In this document: piece after piece, positions 1 to 7,057 of the stretch
Layout of the letters: each line of letters begins with the position of its first letter
Position numbering within the stretch: the first letter of the stretch is position 1
DNA from: Patescibacteria group bacterium
Lineage (GTDB): Bacteria > Patescibacteriota > JABMPQ01 > JAHIRA01
DNA length: 41,816 bases
NCBI GenBank assembly: GCA_018818205.1
Contig: JAHISJ010000006.1
Span: 1-41,816, forward strand
Reading direction: 5' to 3'
The notes under the pieces: model-generated
What the model was told of the DNA's origin: nothing
What the model saw: only the letters and a program-made list of their open reading frames with translations
Databases searched by the model: none
Position numbers and translations under genes: made by a program

Positions 1-151
1 AACAATAGCTACAATTCCTCAAGGACACACATATGTGTACCCCAGAGGCACTAACAACTCTTGGCCCTACAAAATCCCCAGATCATGCTTATTTTCTGGT
101 TCTATTGAGTGGATTGAGCGTTCTCAAGGTGGAGCTATACGAATTAAATGA
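1..151 (+). CDS. C-terminal end of an unrecognised protein (partial)
   Basis: An open frame enters from the left edge (first full codon at base 2) and runs about 49 codons to a TGA at 149-151. The encoded tail is rich in Gly, Ser, Tyr and Pro (for example QGHTYVYPRG and SQGGAIRIK), which looks like a folded secreted or enzyme C-terminus rather than random sequence. It is followed by a weak hairpin with a T-run. Too little is visible to assign a family. The alternative is that the frame is open by chance, but its composition argues mildly against this. Confidence 0.5.
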   Translation, partial: TIATIPQGHTYVYPRGTNNSWPYKIPRSCLFSGSIEWIERSQGGAIRIK

Positions 152-189
152 ATTAAAATATTTTTGCTTTCAACAAATAGTGAAAGCGG

Positions 190-220
190 TACAGGTGCAC
201 CACGTACACTGTATTTTTTT
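190..220 (+). terminator. weak putative terminator hairpin
   Basis: TACAG at 190-194 pairs with CTGTA at 209-213, extended by two pairs across a one-base bulge, and is followed by a run of seven T. It would end the gene entering from the left edge. The stem is short, so this is tentative. Confidence 0.3.
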
Positions 221-231
221 GTGTTTTATTA

Positions 232-261
232 TTGTGCTATTTATGCTACAGTTGCTATACT
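232..261 (+). promoter_or_regulatory. putative promoter of the VWA gene
   Basis: TTGTGC (232-237), an 18-bp spacer and TATACT (256-261), with TG one base before the -10 box (extended -10). The predicted transcript start is close to 268, leaving a leader of roughly 27 nt before the ATG at 295. The -35 box is poor. Confidence 0.4.
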
Positions 262-294
262 ACTTACATCATCAAAGCATCTAAATCAAACAAA

Positions 295-2202
295 ATGACA
301 CGATTACTACGCACGGTTATTTCGATTTCAGTCATATCGATTTTTTTGACTGTTAGCTCATTTACTAGCTCTGCCATGAGCCTTTCTGAATCGCTCAATA
401 CCACTGACACTACTCCTACCAATACAAACACCAACACGTCAGATGAATCGGATGACAAAAATGAAACTGAAGTAACAAAAAGTGCTGATGCATTAACCAC
501 AAAGAAAAGTGTGGCGATTGTTGTTGATGCTTCCGGAAGTATGAATGAACGTGTCGATGGGGTAACTAAGATGGATGTGGTCAAAAAGGCGATTAATGAG
601 TCAACAGCTTCAATGGGCTCTTTAGAATCTTTGTCGGTGTGGGTGTATGGCAGTCAGTACTCAAGTCAGGATCAAGATAAAAGTTGCAAGGATGCTAAAG
701 AATATGTCAACGTACTTCCAAGCGCAAGCACGGTGTATGAAAAAAGGGTTGAGGAAGCACTATCAGGCGTAGAACCACTCGGGAATGCGCCAATTGCTTA
801 CACGCTTGAGCAAATTGGAAAGAGCTTTGAAGTGGGTAGTGACCATGCGATTGTGGTTATTAGCGATGGCGCGGATAATTGTGCCGGAGACCCTGTAGCA
901 GAGGCAAAGAAAATTATTTCGGAAAACGAAGAAGCGACTATTGATACCGTCGGTTTGGATGTTGACACAAAAGGTGAGGCGGCGCTAGAGGCACTAGCAC
1001 TTGCGGGGAATGGTACCTACACTCCTGCCAAAGATAGTACTGATATTGCAAATGTACTCATTGAAGCTTCAGGAACACAGCAGACAAAAGGCACTACAAG
1101 TGGCGAGCTGGTAACGGTTGCTGGTGGTGATTCATTTGATGATGCAAAGGTATTTTCCAAAGATTACTTTGATACAGACCTAACCCTTGATAAAAATCTT
1201 CCCGCAAATACCTACGAGTATTGGAAACTGGTGCTGACTCCCGGGCAAGGAGTAAAGATTTCTGTAACGACCGGTGACAAGGATGTACAGTTTCAAGACA
1301 ATGAAGCAAAAGAGACAAACGACGCGCCTTCCGCGGGAGTATCTGTATTTGATGATGAAGAAGCAAAACTGTTTGATGTTGGTGTTCAACAAAAGAAAAA
1401 TGCGACAGAGTCAGGTGAAGTATGGGAAGTCTCTGCAGACGATGAAACACATGTCTTTTACATTAGTGTGGGATACTGGCTTCCCGTGCATAAAGATATG
1501 CACTTTAGTGTAGAGCTTCTTGAAGAGTACGATGACGCCTTAGGAAAGGGCGATGCACCAAATAGCCTGCGAGAAAAGTTAGAAGCACTCAAAACAGGAG
1601 GGTACGTTGGGTATTTATCGGGGAATGATACACTTGATTATTATGCTCTAGATCTAAGCGAGGGTCAAACAGCAATCGTTACGCTTACCCCCACAGAGAA
1701 TGACGGAGACTTTGCATTAGAGCTGTACGATTCCAAGCGAGCAGTGGTACTTGCCAAGCGAGTGGAGACACCCGGCAAGCCCGTTACGCTAACCTATGAG
1801 GTTCCTGTGACTGATATGTATGCACTTGGGGTGCTTTCTGGAGAAGGGAAATATGCGCTTGATGTTGATATCGCTGGAGAAGCAAAAACAGACGAGGTCG
1901 TTGGGACAGTTCAACCAGTTATTGATTCATCAGAGCAAGATCTTATTAATGTTCAAGGGACTGAAACATCTCCATTGTTTGCTCAAACGTGGTTTTTAGT
2001 AGCACTTATTGTTGGCATACCCGTGCTTATCTTTATTGTTGTTCTGGTTATTGCCATTATGGTTATCATGAAGAGGCGTAAGAAAATGGGAAAAACAACT
2101 GGCGGTGTAGGGCCTCAAGGAGATAAAAAAGAGCCTCCAAAACCAGAAGCTCCTCAAGGGGGTATCACAAGTCCAAAAGTTCCCGGGGGCGACATTTCAT
2201 AG
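295..2202 (+). CDS. secreted, membrane-anchored von Willebrand factor A domain protein
   Basis: The 635-residue protein starts with a hydrophobic signal segment (residues about 8-28), then an acidic Thr/Asn/Ser-rich linker. A VWA domain occupies about 70-270: the metal-binding (MIDAS) motif DASGS is at 78-82 and a second conserved acidic motif SDGADN is near 188-193. Residues about 435-540 resemble a PPC-type beta domain (a GYLSGNDTLDYYALDL-like stretch). A single membrane helix lies near 562-590 and is followed by a basic, Pro/Gly-rich cytoplasmic tail. The VWA part should therefore face outward and bind a protein or surface ligand through a divalent metal. The frame is open back to a TTG at 232, but ATG 295 gives a proper signal peptide and lies after the promoter. 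The lipoprotein gene follows after 6 nt. The ligand is unknown. Confidence 0.85.
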   Translation: MTRLLRTVISISVISIFLTVSSFTSSAMSLSESLNTTDTTPTNTNTNTSDESDDKNETEVTKSADALTTKKSVAIVVDASGSMNERVDGVTKMDVVKKAINESTASMGSLESLSVWVYGSQYSSQDQDKSCKDAKEYVNVLPSASTVYEKRVEEALSGVEPLGNAPIAYTLEQIGKSFEVGSDHAIVVISDGADNCAGDPVAEAKKIISENEEATIDTVGLDVDTKGEAALEALALAGNGTYTPAKDSTDIANVLIEASGTQQTKGTTSGELVTVAGGDSFDDAKVFSKDYFDTDLTLDKNLPANTYEYWKLVLTPGQGVKISVTTGDKDVQFQDNEAKETNDAPSAGVSVFDDEEAKLFDVGVQQKKNATESGEVWEVSADDETHVFYISVGYWLPVHKDMHFSVELLEEYDDALGKGDAPNSLREKLEALKTGGYVGYLSGNDTLDYYALDLSEGQTAIVTLTPTENDGDFALELYDSKRAVVLAKRVETPGKPVTLTYEVPVTDMYALGVLSGEGKYALDVDIAGEAKTDEVVGTVQPVIDSSEQDLINVQGTETSPLFAQTWFLVALIVGIPVLIFIVVLVIAIMVIMKRRKKMGKTTGGVGPQGDKKEPPKPEAPQGGITSPKVPGGDIS

Positions 2203-2208
2203 GTACGT

Positions 2209-2886
2209 ATGAAAACACGAGCTCTATTCTCCGTGTTCCTATTTATCACCGCAGTATTTTTTGCGGGATGTACTCTTTTGAGTCCAGAAACAGAAACAGA
2301 GAGAGAAAAGAAAGAGTGGTACTTTGAAACATTTGATGTTGTAGCTATTATCCAGGACCAGACAGTTCATTTCTCCGAGCGTCAAAAAGTAACTTTCAGG
2401 GGTGACTTTGATACGTACGTCCGTGAACTTCCGCGTACGTATAATGGAGGAACAATAACAGATATTGTAGTGCGTGATTCTGACAATGAATTGCTTGATG
2501 ACGTAGACTATGTAGTAGAGAAGCGAGGGGATGTGTTTGAGATTGTTATTGAACTTGATTTAGAAAGCTCTCCAAGCAAAACCCGTGAATGGGTGATCGG
2601 TTATACACTGCTTGATGGCATTTCTTGTGCAAATGGCCAGAATAGTTTTATGTGGTCAGTGATTCCGTTCCCAAGAACAGGGGGAGTGAAGTCACTGAGA
2701 GTACTAGTTGAGAATGAAGAGACGTTTGATGATCTTAAGCCTGAGGTACATATAGGTGGTGAGACTGATAATCAGTATGTCATGCCAGATATTCACACCT
2801 TTATATCTGTCGCAGAAAATATTCCTTTTACTAAAGAGTACGAGTTGCAGCTTACCTGGAACAGTGCAGAATGTGAAAAAAACTAA
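2209..2886 (+). CDS. DUF2207-like lipoprotein
   Basis: This 225-residue protein has an N-terminal hydrophobic segment ending in a lipobox-like FFAGC with the lipidated Cys at 21. The rest is predicted beta sheet and matches the general pattern of the extracytoplasmic domain of DUF2207 proteins: a conserved VHFSERQKVTFRGDF start, then alternating strands and an EWVIGYTLLDGI stretch. Unlike full DUF2207 proteins it has no C-terminal membrane region and is anchored only by lipid. It lies 6 nt after the VWA gene and is probably co-transcribed with it, so the two may act together at the cell surface. The family match is by eye; the function is unknown. Confidence 0.7.
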   Translation: MKTRALFSVFLFITAVFFAGCTLLSPETETEREKKEWYFETFDVVAIIQDQTVHFSERQKVTFRGDFDTYVRELPRTYNGGTITDIVVRDSDNELLDDVDYVVEKRGDVFEIVIELDLESSPSKTREWVIGYTLLDGISCANGQNSFMWSVIPFPRTGGVKSLRVLVENEETFDDLKPEVHIGGETDNQYVMPDIHTFISVAENIPFTKEYELQLTWNSAECEKN

Positions 2887-2915
2887 TCTCGCGTTTGCGG
2901 GACTAACAAAAAAAT

Positions 2916-3266
2916 ATGAGATTTATCCTTAGGCTATTACTTAATGCCGCAGGTATCTTATTTGTAGCATACATCATTCCCGGCCTTGAGGTTTCAAGTT
3001 TTATTGCTGCATTGCTTTTTGCTTTGATTTTGGGCATTGTTAATGCGCTGTTAAGGCCTCTTATATTACTCCTTACACTGCCGGTGAACATTCTGACTTT
3101 GGGTCTTTTTACACTCGTGGTTAACGCGTTTACGTTTTGGCTTGCGAGCGTTGTCTCATTTGGGGTACATGTTGAGTCCTTTGCCGCAGCTATCTGGGGT
3201 GGACTTATTGTCTGGATCATCACGGCAATTACCGGATTACTGCTTAAGGATGGAAACGAGGAATAG
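2916..3266 (+). CDS. YvlD / phage-holin-4-2 family membrane protein
   Basis: The 116-residue protein has four predicted membrane helices (about 4-22, 27-47, 53-76 and 88-110). It carries the family hallmark of a conserved central GIVNALLRPLILLLTLPVN stretch with an NxxxRP loop. The family (PF04020) is widespread in bacteria. The holin name comes from similarity only, and there is no phage context here. The ATG at 2916 follows an A-run and has no Shine-Dalgarno sequence, which is common in this window. It lies 29 nt after the lipoprotein gene, and a weak hairpin follows. Confidence 0.85.
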   Translation: MRFILRLLLNAAGILFVAYIIPGLEVSSFIAALLFALILGIVNALLRPLILLLTLPVNILTLGLFTLVVNAFTFWLASVVSFGVHVESFAAAIWGGLIVWIITAITGLLLKDGNEE

Positions 3267-3301
3267 GGTAACGTTTGATTGAATTAGAATTACTACATAA
3301 G

Positions 3302-3326
3302 AAAAACTGCGTATTTGTGCGTTTTT
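3302..3326 (+). terminator. putative terminator after the YvlD-like gene
   Basis: AAAAAC (3302-3307) pairs with GTTTTT (3321-3326), with an inner GC/GC pair next to a one-base bulge. The stem itself supplies the T-run. It is low in GC and may be weak. Confidence 0.4.
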
Positions 3327-3331
3327 GTATC

Positions 3332-3359
3332 TTGACTTTTACCACCAATTCGCTACAGT
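3332..3359 (+). promoter_or_regulatory. putative promoter of the 3388 gene
   Basis: TTGACT (3332-3337), a 16-bp spacer and TACAGT (3354-3359). It lies directly after the putative terminator and 28 nt before the ATG. Confidence 0.5.
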
Positions 3360-3377
3360 TAAGGCGGATTTTTTTGT

Positions 3378-3383
3378 AGGAGG
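3378..3383 (+). promoter_or_regulatory. strong Shine-Dalgarno site fixing the start at 3388
   Basis: AGGAGG lies 4 nt before ATG 3388. The frame is open upstream to 3325, but only this ATG has a ribosome binding site. Most genes in the window lack such a site. Confidence 0.75.
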
Positions 3384-3387
3384 ATAC

Positions 3388-3777
3388 ATGTCGAAAAGAA
3401 AAAGTTTAGTAGAACAATTATTAGAGCCATTGCCAGAAGGTGTTGTGGAAGAAGTTTTTCTTCGTGAAGAATGTTCTTGTCAAGACTCTAAAAAAAGAAT
3501 TGTGTGCGAACGTATTGCTGAAGACTTTGGCACACATATTGTTGTATTTGTGGATGGAAATGCAGTGCTTAAAATTCCTATTACCTCAGAGCTTCACAAG
3601 AGAGTTCATGAAGTATTACTTGCTGGAGAGTATCCTCATGCTCGTCTCGTTTGCTGGCACGGTACACGCAATAATTGTGACCAGAATCGGTGGTTTATTG
3701 GCGTTAAAAGTTTTTATCCGCCCATTATTTCTTGGAGCATTTTGCGATTTTTCTCAAATACACTTTCTTGCTTGTAA
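3388..3777 (+). CDS. hypothetical protein, 129 residues
   Basis: No family is recognised. The protein is mixed alpha/beta with five Cys in its first 100 residues (including ECSCQD near 30 and VCER near 40) and a hydrophobic, aromatic C-terminus. There is no signal peptide or clear membrane helix. It has its own promoter, a consensus Shine-Dalgarno site and a strong terminator, so it is a single-gene unit. These signals support real expression although the sequence is unfamiliar. A second open frame overlaps at 3440-3817 but lacks a ribosome binding site and looks like a shadow. Confidence 0.6.
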   Translation: MSKRKSLVEQLLEPLPEGVVEEVFLREECSCQDSKKRIVCERIAEDFGTHIVVFVDGNAVLKIPITSELHKRVHEVLLAGEYPHARLVCWHGTRNNCDQNRWFIGVKSFYPPIISWSILRFFSNTLSCL

Positions 3778-3803
3778 AAGAAGCAAGAATCTGATTTATT
3801 TTG

Positions 3804-3837
3804 CGCGAGCCACATAGGTTCGCGCTTATTTTTTTTC
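3804..3837 (+). terminator. intrinsic terminator
   Basis: A 9-bp stem (GCGCGAGCC with GGTTCGCGC, one G-T pair, loop ACATA) is followed by TTATTTTTTTTCT. It ends the 3388 gene. The T-run overlaps the last codons of the convergent minus-strand gene that ends at 3826. Confidence 0.85.
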
Positions 3838-4638
3838 TATTGTTATAACATTGGGCACCGGCACCAAAGAGGGGAGATATTCACTATGACCATCCATATT
3901 GGCGTAGAGGCCCGTGGATGTTCCGCCGTCTACATTGATAACCATATCCCACTCAATAGCAATCTCTTGTAGTTTTTTCATGAGTTCAAAAAGGGAGAGT
4001 GACTTTTCGAAGAGCACGCCCACGTATCTATTACCGCTTGTGTCTGTACCAATAAATGTTCGTTGTGCGCTGCGGCCGCTATCTTCTAGTATTGCCTCTT
4101 TCCCGTGTGTTAACAAAAAAGGATAGCTTTGCATGCCATACTGTACGCCGCTGGTGTTTAGCGGTTTTGTGCTGGTGTCTACAATGTCAAAAACAGGACT
4201 CAGTGAAACAAAGCCCGATTTTTTTGTATCGTACTCAGTTTTTGATACTTTTTTGCCATTTTCAATAAGGAGTCCCGTTGGATTATTATTCTCGTCAAAA
4301 TAGACTCCATTTATGATGATAAGTGGTTTTTTGTCGAGCTTTTCATACCATGAGCTTAAGAAAAGTTCTTCAGTACTGTTTTGGATCTTCCAGGAATACC
4401 CCTCTTTTGGTATTTTGTAGAGAATAATTTTTGCGGTACTCTCTGAGTCAAAATAATGAACGATTTTTTCAATGCCTCCTCCAAGTGACTCTGTCTGAGT
4501 CCCTTCTTTTGCAGAAGAGATCAAAGAATTAGTGCTCCCATTTGTTTTTTTGGTAGACGAAACATCCGTCTGGGTCGCAGAGCACCCAGAAAAGATGAGT
4601 AGTGCGATGATGCTTGCTGTGACAAGAAAGCGAGCCAT
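3826..4638 (-). CDS. lipoprotein with phosphodiester glycosidase (NAGPA) domain
   Basis: The 270-residue protein has a lipoprotein signal (IFSGC, Cys 19) and a Ser/Thr-rich linker to about 50. A NAGPA-type domain (PF09992) fills the rest: INGVYF at 109-114 followed by GLLI, a QRTFIG motif at 192-197 with the conserved Arg-Thr, and NVDGGTSTGLY at 235-245. In this family these elements form the active site of phosphodiester glycosidases, and bacterial members act on cell-surface or exopolysaccharide linkages. The substrate here is unknown. The gene starts 3 nt after the stop of the cyclophilin lipoprotein gene, so the two form an operon. Confidence 0.85.
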   Translation of the reverse strand: MARFLVTASIIALLIFSGCSATQTDVSSTKKTNGSTNSLISSAKEGTQTESLGGGIEKIVHYFDSESTAKIILYKIPKEGYSWKIQNSTEELFLSSWYEKLDKKPLIIINGVYFDENNNPTGLLIENGKKVSKTEYDTKKSGFVSLSPVFDIVDTSTKPLNTSGVQYGMQSYPFLLTHGKEAILEDSGRSAQRTFIGTDTSGNRYVGVLFEKSLSLFELMKKLQEIAIEWDMVINVDGGTSTGLYANMDGHSEYLPSLVPVPNVITIEKK

Positions 4639-4641
4639 ACG

Positions 4642-5325
4642 TTATTTTTCTAGTACAATTTCTTCAATAGTGATGTCTTCTATCGGGTGGTCAACACTAT
4701 CGGTTTTTACTGTTTCCATAGACTCTACTACGTCCATACCGCCGGTTACTTCACCAAAATTGGTGTGTTTACCGTCAAGCCACGGCGTTGACTCTTTAGT
4801 GACAATAAAGAATTGTGAGCCGTTGGTGTCAGGTCCGGAATTTGCCATAGCAAGACCGCCTTTAACAAGCGTTTCTTCATTGAACTCGTCATCAAAGGAG
4901 TATCCAGGACCACCAGTTCCATGCAGCATCGTGTTTTCTTCTTTGCTTAATGGGTCACCTCCTTGGATCATGAAGTCGCTTATGACACGATGAAATTTTG
5001 TGCCGTCATAAAAACCCATTTTTGCCAAGTTAAGAAAATTGTTGACCGTTTTTGGGGACTTATCGCCATAAAAGGTCACTGTGATGTCACCTTCACTGGT
5101 TTTTAAGATTGCTTTTGAATATGAAGAGACAAGATCTTCAAATGCTGACTGATCAATGATGTCTTGTTTAGGCATGGTGTTTGTACTTAGCTCATTTGTA
5201 GGTAACGTTTTAGTGTTTGTTGTTTTGGCTGAGGTCTGTGTGGATGTCTCAATGTTTTCTGCCGTGCTTGAGCATCCGGTAACCACAAGTAACGCAACTG
5301 CGGCAATATAGAATCCCTTTTTCAT
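4642..5325 (-). CDS. cyclophilin-type peptidyl-prolyl cis-trans isomerase, lipoprotein
   Basis: The 227-residue protein has a lipobox VVTGC (Cys 18), a Thr-rich linker to about 60 and a complete cyclophilin domain. Motifs visible are FHRVI (111-115, catalytic Arg), QGGD (121-124), GSQFFI (169-174), a Trp at 182 and DGKH (184-187). It should catalyse proline isomerisation in proteins folding outside the membrane, probably helping exported proteins such as the pilins and lipoproteins nearby. It is the first gene of a two-gene operon with the NAGPA lipoprotein. There is no Shine-Dalgarno sequence before the ATG. Confidence 0.95.
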   Translation of the reverse strand: MKKGFYIAAVALLVVTGCSSTAENIETSTQTSAKTTNTKTLPTNELSTNTMPKQDIIDQSAFEDLVSSYSKAILKTSEGDITVTFYGDKSPKTVNNFLNLAKMGFYDGTKFHRVISDFMIQGGDPLSKEENTMLHGTGGPGYSFDDEFNEETLVKGGLAMANSGPDTNGSQFFIVTKESTPWLDGKHTNFGEVTGGMDVVESMETVKTDSVDHPIEDITIEEIVLEK

Positions 5326-5401
5326 ATGCTGCTTTTAATAATAGGTGTTTGAAATACGTTTCACCCTCTTACTATATAGGAATTTCAGTTTTTTTCTAGG
5401 A

Positions 5402-6166
5402 TTATTTCAATTGTTTCCAAATTCCTTTAAACAGTTCCCGCATATTGTGTGCCATGATCGTGTCGTGAATCTCAATGAGGTAGTGCGGATGCTGTTTAGT
5501 GATAATCATAATGATATAGTCACCATTGACCCATGTTGTTGCGGTAAATTTTTTACTTTCTTTCCAAAACCTAATGTCTCTTCTGCGATATTTCTTTTTT
5601 TCCATTCTTGTTTCGGTCTTGGGTTCATTGCTGAGCAGTTTAAGCTGTAAGTCTTTTGGCACAGATTCTTTCCAGTACCAATCGATCCAGTTCTCAAAAT
5701 AGTCAACAAATGTGTGATCCTGAAAACCCCACCACGTCGTGTCATCTTTCATAATACTTTCATTCCATTTTGCACTATTTTTATAGAGATATTTTTCTAT
5801 TTCTGACTCATCAATAAAGTTGATTTTTGGAATTGAGTAACGCGTGTCTTTTGCAAGTCGCTCAAGCTCAGTTATCGCTTTTGAAATAGTTTTTTTCTTT
5901 TTTTGCACCATTTTTTCTTCCTTCTCTGAGAGAATGTAAAGGTCTGATGGCGGGTTTGCGAGGTAGTAGCGTGTTTTTCCACCCAGATCTTCTGTTATCA
6001 CTCCTTTACTCAGCAATTCCTTTGTGACACTATAGACGGTTGTTCTGTTGATTTTAGTTATTTGTGCGATCTCTGTTGCAGAGACTTTTCCTTGCTCCAA
6101 AATAGTGAGATAGACATCAGTTTCTTTAGAATCAAAATCGAGTTTTTGAAGTAGTTGTTGGAGCAT
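5402..6166 (-). CDS. TrmB-like transcriptional regulator
   Basis: The 254-residue protein starts with a winged helix-turn-helix (about 1-75) of the TrmB type: LDFDSKETDVYLTILEQG, then INRTTVYSVTKELLSKGVI and GGKTRYYLA. A Lys-rich helical linker (about 80-110) follows. The C-terminal domain has an aromatic TTWWGF...NWIDWYW cluster that resembles the effector part of TrmB-like proteins common in CPR genomes. No sugar-binding signature can be named with confidence. It has its own promoter at 6194-6222, and a second divergent promoter at 6285 shares the same 15-bp dyad, which suggests autoregulation and control of the 6370 gene. Confidence 0.85.
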   Translation of the reverse strand: MLQQLLQKLDFDSKETDVYLTILEQGKVSATEIAQITKINRTTVYSVTKELLSKGVITEDLGGKTRYYLANPPSDLYILSEKEEKMVQKKKKTISKAITELERLAKDTRYSIPKINFIDESEIEKYLYKNSAKWNESIMKDDTTWWGFQDHTFVDYFENWIDWYWKESVPKDLQLKLLSNEPKTETRMEKKKYRRRDIRFWKESKKFTATTWVNGDYIIMIITKQHPHYLIEIHDTIMAHNMRELFKGIWKQLK

Positions 6167-6193
6167 AGTCTTTTTTAGTAGATTAATAGCTTA

Positions 6194-6222
6194 ATTGTAC
6201 TATGTTGTTGATAAATAGTCAA
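6194..6222 (-). promoter_or_regulatory. promoter of the TrmB-like gene
   Basis: On the minus strand: TTGACT (6222-6217), a 17-bp spacer and TACAAT (6199-6194). The leader to the ATG at 6166 is about 20 nt. The -35 box is the first half of the dyad at 6208-6222. Confidence 0.75.
6208..6222. promoter_or_regulatory. candidate operator 1 for the TrmB-like regulator
   Basis: TTGATAAATAGTCAA is an imperfect dyad. Read on the minus strand it begins with the -35 box of the regulator's own promoter. It matches the reverse complement of the dyad at 6285-6299 at 13 of 15 positions. That TrmB-like protein binds here is inference. Confidence 0.5.
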
Positions 6223-6284
6223 CACTATTTCTAGGCCTAAAATAAATAGAAAGTTGTATAAAAATAGAGAATGTTGAAAAAGTA

Positions 6285-6299
6285 TTGACAAATTATCAA
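6285..6299. promoter_or_regulatory. candidate operator 2 for the TrmB-like regulator
   Basis: TTGACAAATTATCAA is an imperfect dyad that begins with the -35 box of the plus-strand promoter. It is the inverted partner of the dyad at 6208-6222, so both divergent promoters carry the same element in the same relative place. Confidence 0.5.
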
Positions 6300-6313
6300 A
6301 ACAGTGCTAATCT
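6285..6313 (+). promoter_or_regulatory. promoter of the 6370 gene
   Basis: TTGACA (6285-6290), a 17-bp spacer and TAATCT (6308-6313). It is divergent from the TrmB-like promoter and leaves a leader of about 50 nt that contains a palindrome. Confidence 0.75.
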
Positions 6314-6318
6314 TGTGT

Positions 6319-6340
6319 GTTCAATCAATCTTGGTTGAAC
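6319..6340. promoter_or_regulatory. 22-bp palindrome in the leader of the 6370 gene
   Basis: GTTCAA at 6319-6324 pairs with TTGAAC at 6335-6340, and TCAA/TTGG extends the symmetry inward to ten pairs around a 2-nt centre. It lies just after the predicted transcription start. It could be a DNA operator or an RNA hairpin. Confidence 0.5.
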
Positions 6341-6358
6341 TGGACGTTTAAAACTATT

Positions 6359-6364
6359 GGGAGG
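6359..6364 (+). promoter_or_regulatory. strong Shine-Dalgarno site for the 6370 gene
   Basis: GGGAGG lies 5 nt before ATG 6370, in contrast to the SD-less starts of most neighbours. Confidence 0.7.
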
Positions 6365-6369
6365 AAAGA

Positions 6370-6978
6370 ATGAAAAGAGTTTTCTTTTTTTCAGTGCTTT
6401 TTTTGATGCCGTGTATTTCTTTTGCAGGGATTAGTTGGAAATCTGAGCAGGTAAAGTTGGTAGTAGGTGGTAAAGTTGCACTTCATAAAACTAAAAATTG
6501 TAGCATCGGTTTTAAGTCCGTAGGAGTTTTTCTTGCTGCACCTCGTGATTCGTTTTATCTTGGTGCTTTATACCTTGGGATAAGTCTGAGTTTTTCGAAA
6601 TTTTCTCTTGGACTCGATTTAATGACCGGGGGAGCTTTAGGAGTTTCTAATGACGGGCACGCTACTCTTTTATTCTCGCTTAGACTATTTTGGCAACCAA
6701 CCAAAAGAATTATCTACTTTGGTCTTCTAGACATGTATTTTCGAGAACAATTGTTTTCTCTTTACACAGAACATACTTTGACTATAACAATACTCGAATG
6801 GCTGGGAGTGGGTCTACAGTACGAACAGCTTGACTTAGTATATTATAGACCTGGCATTCATGTACGATTTCTCTTTGGGAAAAATGTAACTCTATCTCTA
6901 GAGTACTTGTTACAATTTGAGGGTGAGAGTGATGCTTTTGGGCATATGGTTCGCTCAGCGCTTTTCTTGTTTTTTTAG
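6370..6978 (+). CDS. secreted beta-strand-rich protein, possibly barrel-like
   Basis: The 202-residue protein has a clear signal peptide (MKRVFFFSVLFLMPCISFAG, cut near 19). The mature part is a series of amphipathic beta segments separated by short turns, such as YLGALYLGISLSFSKF, TLLFSLRLFWQ and GIHVRFLFG. It ends in SALFLFF, with a terminal Phe. This pattern resembles an outer-membrane barrel, which is unexpected for a CPR cell envelope. A secreted beta sandwich is the other reading. No family is recognised. The gene has a strong promoter, a candidate operator region shared with the TrmB-like gene and a good ribosome binding site, so it is probably the regulator's target. Confidence 0.7.
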   Translation: MKRVFFFSVLFLMPCISFAGISWKSEQVKLVVGGKVALHKTKNCSIGFKSVGVFLAAPRDSFYLGALYLGISLSFSKFSLGLDLMTGGALGVSNDGHATLLFSLRLFWQPTKRIIYFGLLDMYFREQLFSLYTEHTLTITILEWLGVGLQYEQLDLVYYRPGIHVRFLFGKNVTLSLEYLLQFEGESDAFGHMVRSALFLFF

Positions 6979-7042
6979 TAAGCAAGAGAGAGACTATTTT
7001 TTTGAATTCTTGCTTTAAGTGAAATGAACTTACTCTCATATG

Positions 7043-7048
7043 AAGGAG
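7043..7048 (+). promoter_or_regulatory. strong Shine-Dalgarno site for the 7058 gene
   Basis: AAGGAG lies 9 nt before ATG 7058 and confirms the start. Confidence 0.7.
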
Positions 7049-7057
7049 AAGTAAAAG

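Noticed and set aside
2916-3266. Considered as a phage holin and sign of a prophage
   Set aside because: The family name is historical; there are no phage genes, integrase or attachment sites around it.
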